Source of the DNA: Onchidella celtica
Lineage: Eukaryota > Mollusca > Gastropoda > Systellommatophora > Onchidiidae
Direction: 5' to 3'
Assembly (NCBI GenBank): GCA_963931925.1
Contig: OZ007570.1
Location: 34,863,084 to 34,927,083, forward strand
DNA: 64,000 bases
A program made the translations under genes and the position numbers. Each line of letters starts with the position of its first letter. Position 1 is the first letter of the stretch. The notes beneath the pieces are model-generated. The model saw nothing but the letters and a program-made list of their open reading frames with translations, was not told the DNA's origin and did no database searches. Positions 20,947-31,525 of this stretch are shown piece by piece.

Positions 20947-23537
20947 ACAAGGGAGCGACTCCTAAGGTGCATTTGCAGAGTATGCCAGTGGTAGACATCC
21001 CATTTAGGAGAGTGGCCGTGGACCTAGTAGGACCTATTGACCCCCCAAGTGAAGGCGGACATCGGTATATCCTGGTATACGTAGACCACGCTACTCGTTA
21101 CCCTGAAGCGACCCCCTTGAAGAAGATTGACGCGGAGACAGTAGCAGAAGCCTTAGTAAATATCTACAGCCGTTTGGGTGTGCCCGAGGAGATCTTATCT
21201 GATCAAGGGACTCAATTCATGCCGGACGTCATGAAAGAAACGAACAGACTACTGGGAATTCGACAGTCGACCACCACAGTCTACCACCCTATGTGCAACG
21301 GGCTGGTGGAGCGATTTAACGGCACACTGAAGAAGACCTTGAGGCGACTGTGCGCGGAGCAACCTAAGCAGTGGCACCGATACATTAACCCGCTGCTCTT
21401 CGCGTATCGTGAAGTTCCCCAAGAATCGACAAAGTTCGCCCCATTCGAGTTGCTGTATGGAAGAACGGTGAGAGGACCGATGCACATCTTGCGACAATTA
21501 TGGACCAAGGACGTAGAGGAGCCGGAGACAAAAACCAGTAACCAGTACGTCATGGAACTACGCGAGCGGCTGGAGGACACTTGGAAGTTGGCTACGGAAG
21601 AGCTCTCAAAGGCACAAGGTAGACAGAAAACCTACTACGACCGGAAGGAGCGAGAGAGGAAGTTCCGCCCTGGCGACGAAGTTTTAGTACTGCTGCCGAC
21701 AAACGCCAACAAGCTCCTAGTCCAGTGGAAGGGACCATACAAGATAGTCTCGGTTGTCGGCGTCAACGACTACAAAGTCAAGATGGGTGTGAAAGAGAAG
21801 ACATTGCACGCTAACCTTCTCAAGAGGTATATCCCCAGGACTACACCAGCGACGACGCAAGCAGCGGCGGCGGCAATGGGATCGGCATCTGTCGTGACCG
21901 AGATGTGTGGGATGAACGACGGCAGGAGCGACACCACACCTGGAGATGTCGACGCTATGATGGACGACGACGGTGATGGTGCTGGGACTGTGCTGGCAGA
22001 GAACGACGTGATGGACGAGAGTCAACCTGTGGAGTCGGCTGGCATGGCAGTCATCGAGGACTGCGACCTGGAAGGCGACAACGGTGGAATGACGGAGGAC
22101 CTTGCCGACCTAGGGAGCTGGGACCAGAAGGAAGGCTACGAAGATGTCCAATATGGAACGCAGCTGACGCCGGAACAACGTCAACAACTCGGCGACGTGG
22201 TGAAGGAGTATCAACGCATCTTCACCAATCTCCCCGGATGCTGCCAGTTAGGCGAACATCGCATCGACCTGACATCAGAGGTACCTGTTCGGCAACGACC
22301 ATACCCGGTGCCCTATGCTATGCGCGACTCCTTGAAGGAGGAGCTCAGCACCATGGAAAGGTTGGGCATCATACGCAGGAGCTCATCAGCGTATGCTTTA
22401 CCGGTTGTTGTGGTCAAGAAGAAGGATGGATCCAACCGAGTCTGCATCGACTACAGGAGGCTGAACAAGATCACTGTGTTCGACCCTCATCCGACAGCAG
22501 CCCCATCGGAAGTGTTCCAGAGTCTGTCGAGAGGAAGAATATTCTCTCGGATCGACTTGAGCAAGGGATACTGGCAAGTGCGAGTCCGGGAACAAGACAT
22601 TCCCAAGACAGCGTTCGTCACCATGGGCGAACACTATGAATTCACCCGGATGCCCTTCGGGATGATGAACTCAGGAGCTACACTGAACAGGATCGTGAAG
22701 CCATTGATCCAGGAACTGAACAATGTGACAGCGTATGTGGACGACCTGCTGATCCATACAGAGACATTCGACGAGCATGTGAAGGCTCTCAAGGAATTGC
22801 TGCAGAGGATGGACCAAGCTGGATTAACTGCAAGACCATCCAAGTGCCTGATTGGAACGTCTGAAGTGGACTTTGTTGGGCACTCAGTGGGAAAGGGTAT
22901 GATTGGTCTGTTAGAAGAAAATGTGAGTAAGGTGCGAGATGCACCCAGGCCCACCACTAAGAAGGAAGTGAAAGCATTTTTAGGCCTGGTGGGATATTAC
23001 CAAGAATTTGTACCTAACTTTGCAGCGATTGCAGAACCACTGTCTGATTTGCTTAGAAAGGGTCAGCCCAATGTAGTTCAGTGGGAGGAAGTGCAGGAGA
23101 AAGCGTACACTTCTCTGAAGAATGCCATTGTTTCCAAACCCGTGTTATGTTTGCCAGATTTTTCAAAAGAATTTGTCTTAGCAACTGATGCATCAGACCG
23201 CGGGTTGGGTGCTGCTCTTATGCAGGAATATGAGGGAAAGTTATATCCTGTGGCATATGCCAGTCGTAAGCTATTGCCTCGTGAGACGAAATATTCAGTC
23301 TCAGAGCGAGAATGCCTAGCCATCGTTTGGGCGGTAAAGAAGTTTACTTTGTATTTGTATGGTAAGGAGTTTGTGCTCCAGACTGACCATAGGTCATTAG
23401 AGTATTTGAATTCTGCCAGATTTGACAGCCCAAAGCTATTACGATGGAGTCTATTTTTACAGTCATATCGATTCAGGATTAGGTATGTCAAGGGCAAGGA
23501 AAATGTCGGCGCCGACTTCCTAAGTAGAGTGTTTTGA
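20943..23537 (+). CDS. GypD integrase-reverse transcriptase-RNase H
   Basis: An 864-codon frame; its GTG opening is not a credible eukaryotic start, because it is the continuation of the preceding polyprotein. The integrase core has D near residue 26 (VDLVGP), D near 85 (LSDQGTQF) and E 35 residues later (NGLVERFN), i.e. DD35E. The GPY/F module WKGPY is near 262. After an acidic linker of about 110 residues comes RT: CIDYRRLN near 502, the SRIDLSKGYWQ motif, and YVDD near 598. RNase H follows with ATDASDRGLG near 747, SERECLA and QTDHRSL, ending GADFLSR. Catalytic residues of all three enzymes appear intact. Confidence 0.9.
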   Translation: MNKGATPKVHLQSMPVVDIPFRRVAVDLVGPIDPPSEGGHRYILVYVDHATRYPEATPLKKIDAETVAEALVNIYSRLGVPEEILSDQGTQFMPDVMKETNRLLGIRQSTTTVYHPMCNGLVERFNGTLKKTLRRLCAEQPKQWHRYINPLLFAYREVPQESTKFAPFELLYGRTVRGPMHILRQLWTKDVEEPETKTSNQYVMELRERLEDTWKLATEELSKAQGRQKTYYDRKERERKFRPGDEVLVLLPTNANKLLVQWKGPYKIVSVVGVNDYKVKMGVKEKTLHANLLKRYIPRTTPATTQAAAAAMGSASVVTEMCGMNDGRSDTTPGDVDAMMDDDGDGAGTVLAENDVMDESQPVESAGMAVIEDCDLEGDNGGMTEDLADLGSWDQKEGYEDVQYGTQLTPEQRQQLGDVVKEYQRIFTNLPGCCQLGEHRIDLTSEVPVRQRPYPVPYAMRDSLKEELSTMERLGIIRRSSSAYALPVVVVKKKDGSNRVCIDYRRLNKITVFDPHPTAAPSEVFQSLSRGRIFSRIDLSKGYWQVRVREQDIPKTAFVTMGEHYEFTRMPFGMMNSGATLNRIVKPLIQELNNVTAYVDDLLIHTETFDEHVKALKELLQRMDQAGLTARPSKCLIGTSEVDFVGHSVGKGMIGLLEENVSKVRDAPRPTTKKEVKAFLGLVGYYQEFVPNFAAIAEPLSDLLRKGQPNVVQWEEVQEKAYTSLKNAIVSKPVLCLPDFSKEFVLATDASDRGLGAALMQEYEGKLYPVAYASRKLLPRETKYSVSERECLAIVWAVKKFTLYLYGKEFVLQTDHRSLEYLNSARFDSPKLLRWSLFLQSYRFRIRYVKGKENVGADFLSRVF

Positions 23538-24329
23538 ATAGTACAAGTTCAGTGAGATGTATTATAACCCAGATTTTTGCCTATTAGATAAGTTTCTGGG
23601 ATGACTGTATTGTAATGTAATGGCATATATTTTTTATCTGAATGAGTATTGAATTATTGGCCGGCAGAGAGCCACTATGTATTAGTCATATTTTGATGTT
23701 TTCATTATTTGTCACCAATGGGACAATGTAATTTTTGAAGACTGTAACCCAAATGAGAACTGCGAGCAAGCAGTGATTTTGTATGTTGCATTGATGTAAT
23801 TTACGAGTGGCCTAAGCTTAGGCGGTATTGGTATTGCTTCGTTTGATCTGATATGATGAAGTTAGACCCTGATCAGTGGTCGATATGTGTTGGTATTTTT
23901 GCCATTGTATCTATGAGTTTATGCATCTATGCATTTGGTATTTAAGACAGCCACCGTTGTGTACAACGTTATGTGCTATGGTTCGTGCACGAAGCATTTT
24001 GTGCTCGATGGCCATCGTTTCGCCATTGTATGATTTTTAATAGTATCATTGACCATCGTTTCACCACAGTGGTGGTAGTGTATTGGTTATAATAGTAGGT
24101 CTACTGTTGACCATGGTTTTGTAATGGTACTGTAATGATATTGTAATGAGATTGTATTAGTGTTATAGAGATAATATGGTTATTGTATTGTACTTAGGAT
24201 ATTGGGAAGACACCTAGTACATTATTAGCAATGGCTATTGTAAGATTGGAGATGATAAGTATTCTATGATAGTGTAGACGCTTTATGATGTAGATAGTTG
24301 AAGAATGTTCAACTTAAATTGGGGAGTTG
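23538..24329 (+). other. GypD 3' non-coding region and polypurine tract
   Basis: About 790 bases with no recognisable frame; no envelope gene. It ends with GGGGAGTTG just before the 3' LTR, a short polypurine primer candidate. Confidence 0.75.
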
Positions 24330-24954
24330 TGTAGCGTCCCACTAGTAGGACGATCGATATTTTCTCACCCCCCCCCCTCCGCTTGGCGAGTTTCACTCGG
24401 CGACCTTCCTCCCCCCTCTCGCCAGCAAGGCCGGTATTTCTCTTTGATGTGGCTTGCTTGTTTCACTGTAGAAAATCTAGAAGGTCTAAGAAGGTACTGT
24501 GGTATCCGAGATTACGCTAGGTCGACCTTGAGTGATGTAATTCTGTGACGTGTCTGTGTACGATTGGGTGGCTGGTATGTGTCCCGAACGATCTAGGTCT
24601 GTCTCGTGCTTATGGGGCGGTTAAGCCGCTTCCTGAACGTTCCTGGACAGAATATATACAAGGAGGGCCAGGCGAGCAGGAGTGGTGCAAATCGTAGGGT
24701 GAAAGTCGTGGGTGTAAATCGTAGATGTGCAAATCCAGTCATAGTTAGAAGTGTGTCTTCCCGGCTAGCTAGGTGTAAGTAACCTGTGGATATCAGCTCT
24801 TGTTTACAGTTATTAAACGTTAGTATTAATTGTTCATCGGATCCTGTTATTTATTTTTACAACAGTTCGAGACAGTTTCGTTTTTAAGGGGCAGACGATC
24901 AGTTCATCTGACTCGCCCCATCATAACGTGCTGAAATTTGCTTCAACTGTTACA
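24330..24954 (+). repeat. GypD 3' LTR
   Basis: Starts TGTAGCGTCC, ends ACTGTTACA, followed by the CTTAT duplication (24955-24959). Near-identical to 18280-18906. Confidence 0.95.
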
Positions 24955-25178
24955 CTTATCTTACTTTAAATTTACAGAGAAATAATCTTGACGCACAGTA
25001 TAGTATCAGCGTCAAGAGAAGAACTTTTTATTCGGCACTGAAGACTTGCCCAGATCTTGTTGTAGCAAGATGTAAATACCAGTACCTTAGGAGAAACAGT
25101 TTGTCTTGGACTTTGTGGGAATAGTGAAGGGTTCTCACAAACAAAAACAAAAAAACCCTGACGACAGTGATTTCCAAG
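24955..25178. pseudogene. DNA-transposon remnant between GypD and GypE
   Basis: The 220 bases separating the two retrotransposons. It continues the transposase-like frame interrupted at 18279, up to TAG at 25122-25124. The last five bases (CCAAG) are the GypE target duplication. Confidence 0.6.
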
Positions 25179-26411
25179 TGTCGCGATGTGGGTTACATGG
25201 GGATATTTCGTCTGACACTCTTTCGAGGTCCGCTCCCACAATCGACGAACACACAAAAATAAATACTTGCACTCTAGAAACTAAATAAATCAATTGCTTT
25301 CAATTTTAGCAGAACTGTAGAGCAGTTTAATTACAGGAATTAATGTAACAAATATAATTATAAATATATATATCAATTCAAAGGCAACTGAATCTAACTA
25401 ATGGAACTACAGCTTTTATAAAGACTAACGAATTCAATCTAACTACTTGCAGGTCATATGAGTTATATGGCAAATAGAATCCGCGCACGTGGCGACAGAT
25501 TTAACAGTTTAAATTCTATTAATTCAATGAGACATGTTATGATGTGGACATTTCCTCTAGACACGCCATGGAGAATGCTTGTACAACCATGCGTTGTCTG
25601 GCGGTAGCTCTGAAACTGTCTTCAAAAGTAAGTAGAACGGTTCACTTTCATCATTACAAATTAGTATAGACTCTCACCATGCGGCCCTCACTGGGAGTGA
25701 GAGCGCTGGATGTAAACGCTGTGGGTTTATATCAAACCAAGTAGCTTAGGCTCTGGAGCTTTAAATCAGGCCCCTCACAATGGACTGCTCAACTGCGTCT
25801 CCATGTCCCTCATCTGGCTGAGGACTATCGCCGTCCACCTCGTAAATGGATTTTCTACATGTGGCCCAGAACTAAGTTCTGTATGGCCTTAAATACTGGA
25901 CTGCATCTGCAGCTTACCGTCTAATTCCTGGATTGTGATTGGTGCAACCACTTCTAGCTCAGCTGCCGAACTGAGTTATTTTAAGTAACAGCCCTACGCA
26001 ACGACCTTGGGTCGACATCAAAGGTCGAATTACTTCAATACAATATAATATAAATTTTATAGCAATAAATTCTTAACATGTTCAAAACCCCGAGCTTTTA
26101 CTCTGGATCACGGTTTTTCTGTACGTCAACAGACGTCTCAATAACATTTAATTCCTACTCACCCCTTCCCTCTTTACTAACCCTAGTTCAAAACACGAGA
26201 TACAACAAGTGCTCAGTCATGCACACCTACGCTGTCCCTCTATCCTTCCCCACCTTCTGTCTATCTATCAGGGAAAAAACTGTTCAAAACACATTGTTTA
26301 CGAGACCAGCTCAAGGCCAAGTTATGCTGGCTCGTACAATAATTACGTTTCTAAAAATTACTTACTGCTCTCGCAAAAATTTACTCTTATGACTTAAATC
26401 TGGTCTTGACA
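25179..26411 (-). repeat. GypE 3' LTR
   Basis: 1233 bp. Plus-strand ends are TGTCGCGATG and CTTGACA. It differs from 32894-34126 by two bases near 25196 and 25204. Short frames at 26078-26397 recur in both LTRs and are not genes. Confidence 0.95.
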
Positions 26412-27013
26412 CATCCCCCACCCCAGTGAAAACTTAGGGTTTGAACGACACAATGTGTACTAAAGTCATTAAGTCAGAATACATTTGGAAGCCATATGGA
26501 AAAACTATAGCGTTAACTGAAAGTCATGAAAAAAATTGTTGAGAACGTGCATTCTGAAGGACATATGCGACGTTCTATAATATATGTGGTAATTGTGTAT
26601 AGTGTAATATATGTAATGTAACAATATTGTTACAATTAAAGTGATAACCTATTTCACAAAGACATACTGTAAAGACTTAAAATATTGAGCATCTAGCTCA
26701 TAGCTTCACTGAGCGTAATTATGACATATATAACATGTACAAACAATGGTTAATCTAACGTAATGGTATCCTGGCAGCAGTAGGTCTGGTCCCTTGGTTT
26801 GCCATTTCCTCATCTCATTGACCCGCAGACAAAGGCGTCAAGGTTGTCTGGAACTCAGGTCTTGGTCAGAATGGACGCTAGTGGATAAAGGAATCACATA
26901 AATTTTGAGAAAGTATGCCCATAACTTGTAGGACAAATAATGTGAAACCATCCACGGTCTCCGAATAAGGTGAAAAATGCTCAACCTCAATGTTTACAGA
27001 CTATATAATGATA
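26412..27013 (-). other. GypE 3' non-coding region and polypurine tract
   Basis: About 600 AT-rich bases between the gag-pol stop and the 3' LTR with no recognisable frame and no env. The minus strand ends GGGGTGGGGGATG against the LTR. Confidence 0.75.
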
Positions 27014-30000
27014 CTAAATTAACCGGGACAACACATCGGCTTGTACATTATTCCCAGGTATAGCTCTAATGGTAAATTTGTATTCCTGGAGCGCAAGGCT
27101 CCATCGGGTAAGTCGCGCATTTCTCGCTCTGTTCGACTTGAGGAATAGTAATGGACGATGATCCGTTTCAATTATAAATTCGGACATTAATAAGTATCGA
27201 GAAAATGCATCGACCGCGTAAACAATCGCGAGACACTCACGTTCGATAATCGCATATCGAGTCTCTCTATCAAGTAGCTTCCGGCTTGCGTAAAAGCACG
27301 GACGTAAGGAACCTTCATGCTCTTGGAGCAACACGGCGCCGATACCTTTATCCGACGCATCTGTACGGACGACGAAGGTCTGGCGAATATCTGGTGAAAC
27401 AAGCAGGGGGAAAGTAGAAAATAAATTCTGAATAGTCTGAAGGGCATCAGCGCACTGAGGCGTCCAGACGACTTTATTTGGAAAATTCTTCCTCGTTAGA
27501 TCAGATAACGGGGCTGAAAGGGAAGAAAAGTTTGGTATGAACTTCCTGTAGTAATTCAAAAGTCCCAACAAGCTACGGACTTGTTTTTTAGTTTTAGGGG
27601 GTTGAAGTTTCAAAATAGTGGATATTTTGCGATTGTCTGGAGTCTGAACCCCGCGGGTTATGGTATGACCCAAGAAGTTTATGTGGGAATAGCCCAAGAA
27701 GACCTTACTGGGCCTCGCGGTAAGGCCAGCTCGGCGAAGAGTGGCAAAGACTTCACGAAGGGCCATCAAGTGGCCAGCCCAATCGGTCTGAAAAATACAT
27801 ATATCATCGAAGTAGGATAACACGCAGCGCAGTTCATTTAATAAGATGTTCATCATGCGCGCGAAAGTTGCTGGTGCAGTAACCAGTCCAAAAGGCATAT
27901 ATTTCCATTGCATTAAACCCAAAGGGGTTTGAAAGGCTGTATACTGTTTACTATCCTCTTCGAGAGGAATCTGCCAATATCCTTTGGATAAGTCTATTTT
28001 AGAGAAGATAGTGGCGTTAGATAACCGCGCGAAAAGGTCCTCCTGATTGGGAATGGGTTCCGCATCATAGATGGTAATAGCATTGAGCTTTCTATAGTCA
28101 ATGCAGAAGCGCACGGTATCGTCTTTCTTCTTGACTAACACAATGGGCGAGCAATAAGGGCTTGTAGACCGCTCTATTACGCCTAATTGTAACATTGCAC
28201 GTACCTCGGTGATTATTGTTTCGTGAGCGTGCAGCGGGTACGGGTACGGTTTAACAAACACTGGTACGTCTGTCTGAAGTCGTATTACATGTTGGACTAA
28301 AGACGTAGAACCGGGCAGGTCAGTGAACACTGTCGCAAATTCTTGGAGCAGGTCCGTAAGGTCCTGTTTTTGAGACGGCGTAAGCTCATCACTGATATTA
28401 ATATCACTGATGCTCTCGGAGGCTTGTAATATGGGCAAGGATCTGTCGATACTTAACGGGTCCTCGTCGTCGACAGTAACTAAAGCCGCGTTGGCCCTTG
28501 CGATGACATGAACGGAGTCGCCTCGACGACGATCATCGCTAGGCAGGTACTTTTTGAGCATATTAATATGGAATACTTTTTGCTGCCCGCGGATGTCTAT
28601 CAAGTAATTGACTCTGGAGAGTCTCTTTTGGACTCTATATGGTCCCTTCCACGTTAGAAGGAGTTTATTTTGCGTTTGAGGCAAAAGTACAAGTGTCAGA
28701 TCTCCGACTGACAAGGCGCGCATGTGGGCGCCCTGATCGCGATAAAATTTTGAAGAACTCGCTCTAGCGCATGCAAATTGCAGAGCGGTTTTGCATGCAT
28801 TAATAATTCGTTGTCGGAGATCGACAACATATTGATACGCGGAGCGCGTATCATAATCATCGGTTTCCGAACCGGTGAACAATTGACTAAGAATGGCCAT
28901 CGGGCCACGTGGTTTACGTCCGTATAATAGTTCAAATGGGGAGAAACCCGTGGACGCGTGCGGGAGTTCCCTATAGGCGAAAAGAATAGCGGGGAGCTGA
29001 CGGTCCCAGTCTCCTGGTCTATCGGCAGATACGCGGGCTAACATTGCCTTCATGCTCGCGTTCCACCGCTCGCAACAACCGTTTGATTGCGGATGATAGG
29101 GGGACGTTAATTTCTGCCTAATGCCCGCTAACTCCAGCACCTTTTTGTATAGTTCAGAGGTGAATTGTGGACCTCTGTCGGAAAGAATCTCGTCGGGAAA
29201 TCCGACTCGCGAGAAAATAGTCATAAGCGCTTCAGCGATATGGTCAGCCGTAATGTCTTTCAAGGGAATAGCCTCAGGCCAGCGCGTCGCGTAGTCGATG
29301 ACCGAAAGAATAAAACGGTGGCCCCTATCTGATTTAGTAAGAGGGCCCACCAAGTCAATCGCGACCCGCTGAAATGGGATTGAGACTGGAGGCATTTCCT
29401 GTAGGGGCGCGCGCGATGCCTTACCTTTGGGTGTACGTTTTTGACACACATCGCAGCGCGCCACAAAACGGTTGACGTCCGCGTATACTCCAGGCCAAAA
29501 AAAATGTGCCAATATTCGTGACTTGGTTCTGGCTGAACCTTGGTGGCCTGAAAAGGAAGTGTCGTGCGCGAGACGCAAAATATCACGACGGAACGACTTA
29601 GGAACTACCAGCTGTTCGACGGCGTCGCGTTTATTTCTGAAATTTCTATAAAGTAATTTATTCTTAATAAGGAATGGAGAGGCATTTCCATTCTGAGGTT
29701 GAACCCTCGCAAACAGCGGTTGAAGTGAAGAGTCGTTTTGTTGTTCTCTGTAAAAAATGGAAGGCGTGACATTGAAATCAAAAACGGGGGTCGCTAAATT
29801 ACTATCCGGTGGACGCTTTGACTGTTGTCGGGTGATTACACACGCAACTTCTTCTGTCCAGATGTTCAAGTCGCCGTCAGGTGTATCGTTCACCTGTGGT
29901 AAGTTACCAATTATTAAATCGGCAACCGGATTCGGTAAAACACACGCCGTTACGACACCGGTAATAAATGGCGTGGCGACGTAGACCTCCGCGAGTCGGA

Positions 30001-31525
30001 AACGCTCGACGGAGCCCCCAAAAGTAATACATGTTGCCTCTTGTTCAATAAGTTGGGTCGGTCGAACCAAAGACTCCCGGACACCTATGGTGGTGCATCC
30101 TGTATCCCGTAACACGGACGCGGGTATGGCATTTACATGACCTTTATATAATGTCAATGACCCGTGCTGATGAAGGGCCGACATCACCGGGACGGCGCCC
30201 GTCATGGGCGACGTGAGTTCGACGGGGCTGACATTCTGTGCAGCCGGAACTACGACAGTGCAAGCATTCGCAGCCTCGAATTTTACTTTACAATCCTTTG
30301 ATATATGCCCAGGTCTATTGCACCGATAGCACCTGATAATATTCACGTTACGTTGGGGTGGCATTGGAGGCGCGTTATATGGAGTAGTAAAATATGCCCA
30401 AGGAGGTGGGCATGGTGGGCCTTGATACTGGAAGCCCTTGTAATTATCCCGACGCGGTGGACCAGAAAAATTTTGCGCTTGTGGTCCAGTGGGTGGTCCA
30501 GCACGTCGCGGAAAACCGCGCGATCGATTCGGTGGCGGTTGGGAGTATGCCCTCGGAGACGGTGTCTGGCGATTAGTAGGACGGGAATTTCTACTTCCCG
30601 CAGGTGGAGCACCACTGACTCCGGCATAAAAGGGTTCGCTTGTTTTTGGTTTCGCCAGCGAACGATTGGGATGGGCAGAAGCGTACTGCTCCGCCAACGA
30701 CGTGGTTTCTATTAATGTTTTCGGTGCCCACTCTTTAAGGTGGGACACCAGATCAGGGTGACACGCGTTATAAATTTGGTCCTTTAATATTAGCTCGTAC
30801 AGCCCTTGAAAGCTACCGTCAGCGATGCCGGCTAACTGAATCCAGCGGTCGAGGTAGTGCTTTAATCGATCAACGTACGTAGAGAAGTTTTCGGATGGGT
30901 CCGGTTTACACGTCCGGAATCGTTGGTGAAACCCGTCCTCTGTATGTTGAAATCTTTTGAGAAGAGCCTTTTTAAGGACATCATAGTTTTTAGAATCTTC
31001 AATATTGAGGCCATGAAATACCTCAAGCGCACGACCAGTCAATAAATTTGCAAGGCACGAAGTCCATTCCGTGCGGTCCCAACCGGCGGCTACAGCGTGG
31101 AGCTCAAAGCGATGGATGTAAGAATCGATGTGGTCGATCTTATCATTGTAGGTCGGTAGCTTCGGCTTAGTTTTAACATTATTCGCGGATGCTAGCGGAG
31201 CCGCGGTGGGCTGGATGGCCTGCAATTCTAGTTTCTTTAGAAAAATTTCATGCTCTCTTTGAGCCGCGTTCTCAGCTCTTTTTCGTTCTTCTTTTTCTCT
31301 TTCTCGTTCTTCTTTTTCTCTTTCTCGTTCTTCTTTTTCTCTTTCGTGTCGTTCTTTTTCTCTTTCTCGTTCGCGTTCCTCGGCCTTCTCGGCTCGTTCT
31401 GCGGCGCGCTCCTCTCGAGCCAGCTCTTGGTCTTCCTTTTGTTTCCTTTCGCACCAAGCGGGTAGCTGATCATCGGGGACGCCCAACAGCTTCGCCGCGT
31501 TAATATAGGCAGAGTAATCAGTCAT
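27014..31525 (-). CDS. GypE gag-pol polyprotein (gag-PR-IN-RT-RNase H)
   Basis: A 1503-residue uninterrupted polyprotein. Residues 30-95 are a charged coiled coil built on repeated EREKEE units. About 120-285 is the SCAN-like capsid domain (YNDKIDHIDSYIHRFE, LLTGRALEVFHGL). A proline/glycine-rich stretch precedes one zinc knuckle (CYRCNRPGHISKDC near 398). The protease core is VLRDTGC near 478. The integrase zinc finger lies near 650-690 and the core has D (IDLVGP, about 723), D (LSDRGPQF, about 781) and E (NGCCERWN), with 35 residues between the last two; WKGPY follows. RT carries FCIDYRKLN and a YFDD catalytic box near 1237. RNase H has RTDASDKGIG near 1390, IERECLAIV and ETDHRPL, ending ADVLSRL. 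All catalytic residues look present. Confidence 0.95.
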   Translation of the reverse strand: MTDYSAYINAAKLLGVPDDQLPAWCERKQKEDQELAREERAAERAEKAEEREREREKERHEREKEEREREKEEREREKEERKRAENAAQREHEIFLKKLELQAIQPTAAPLASANNVKTKPKLPTYNDKIDHIDSYIHRFELHAVAAGWDRTEWTSCLANLLTGRALEVFHGLNIEDSKNYDVLKKALLKRFQHTEDGFHQRFRTCKPDPSENFSTYVDRLKHYLDRWIQLAGIADGSFQGLYELILKDQIYNACHPDLVSHLKEWAPKTLIETTSLAEQYASAHPNRSLAKPKTSEPFYAGVSGAPPAGSRNSRPTNRQTPSPRAYSQPPPNRSRGFPRRAGPPTGPQAQNFSGPPRRDNYKGFQYQGPPCPPPWAYFTTPYNAPPMPPQRNVNIIRCYRCNRPGHISKDCKVKFEAANACTVVVPAAQNVSPVELTSPMTGAVPVMSALHQHGSLTLYKGHVNAIPASVLRDTGCTTIGVRESLVRPTQLIEQEATCITFGGSVERFRLAEVYVATPFITGVVTACVLPNPVADLIIGNLPQVNDTPDGDLNIWTEEVACVITRQQSKRPPDSNLATPVFDFNVTPSIFYREQQNDSSLQPLFARVQPQNGNASPFLIKNKLLYRNFRNKRDAVEQLVVPKSFRRDILRLAHDTSFSGHQGSARTKSRILAHFFWPGVYADVNRFVARCDVCQKRTPKGKASRAPLQEMPPVSIPFQRVAIDLVGPLTKSDRGHRFILSVIDYATRWPEAIPLKDITADHIAEALMTIFSRVGFPDEILSDRGPQFTSELYKKVLELAGIRQKLTSPYHPQSNGCCERWNASMKAMLARVSADRPGDWDRQLPAILFAYRELPHASTGFSPFELLYGRKPRGPMAILSQLFTGSETDDYDTRSAYQYVVDLRQRIINACKTALQFACARASSSKFYRDQGAHMRALSVGDLTLVLLPQTQNKLLLTWKGPYRVQKRLSRVNYLIDIRGQQKVFHINMLKKYLPSDDRRRGDSVHVIARANAALVTVDDEDPLSIDRSLPILQASESISDINISDELTPSQKQDLTDLLQEFATVFTDLPGSTSLVQHVIRLQTDVPVFVKPYPYPLHAHETIITEVRAMLQLGVIERSTSPYCSPIVLVKKKDDTVRFCIDYRKLNAITIYDAEPIPNQEDLFARLSNATIFSKIDLSKGYWQIPLEEDSKQYTAFQTPLGLMQWKYMPFGLVTAPATFARMMNILLNELRCVLSYFDDICIFQTDWAGHLMALREVFATLRRAGLTARPSKVFLGYSHINFLGHTITRGVQTPDNRKISTILKLQPPKTKKQVRSLLGLLNYYRKFIPNFSSLSAPLSDLTRKNFPNKVVWTPQCADALQTIQNLFSTFPLLVSPDIRQTFVVRTDASDKGIGAVLLQEHEGSLRPCFYASRKLLDRETRYAIIERECLAIVYAVDAFSRYLLMSEFIIETDHRPLLFLKSNRARNARLTRWSLALQEYKFTIRAIPGNNVQADVLSRLI
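31275..31380 (-). repeat. 24-bp tandem repeat encoding the gag coiled coil
   Basis: Three to four near-identical 24-base units (plus strand TCTTTTTCTCTTTCTCGTTC...) encode EREKEERE within the GypE N-terminus. Unit number may vary between copies of the family. Confidence 0.8.

Larger units (their letters stand above)
18280..24954 (+). mobile_element. GypD: Gmr1-like Ty3/gypsy retrotransposon, complete but frameshifted
   Basis: A 6.7-kb plus-strand element with LTRs of 627 and 625 bp (TG...CA), a 5-bp CTTAT target duplication, an exact tRNA-Pro primer site at 18910-18927, a gag-pol region 19018-23537, about 790 bases of 3' non-coding sequence and a short purine tract before the 3' LTR. Protein order is gag, protease, integrase, reverse transcriptase, RNase H. 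There is no env. The LTRs differ by about five substitutions plus C-run and GT indels (by eye), so it is fairly young but older than GypE. Confidence 0.93.

Noticed and set aside
23538-24329. Envelope gene in GypD
   Set aside because: No frame of useful length, no signal peptide or membrane segment between RNase H and the 3' LTR.
26078-26397. 104- and 62-codon ORFs, repeated at 33793-34112
   Set aside because: They lie in the two GypE LTRs and are identical for that reason; no domain and no protein-like features.
30305-30715. 136-codon plus-strand ORF
   Set aside because: Antisense shadow of GypE gag; no independent features.
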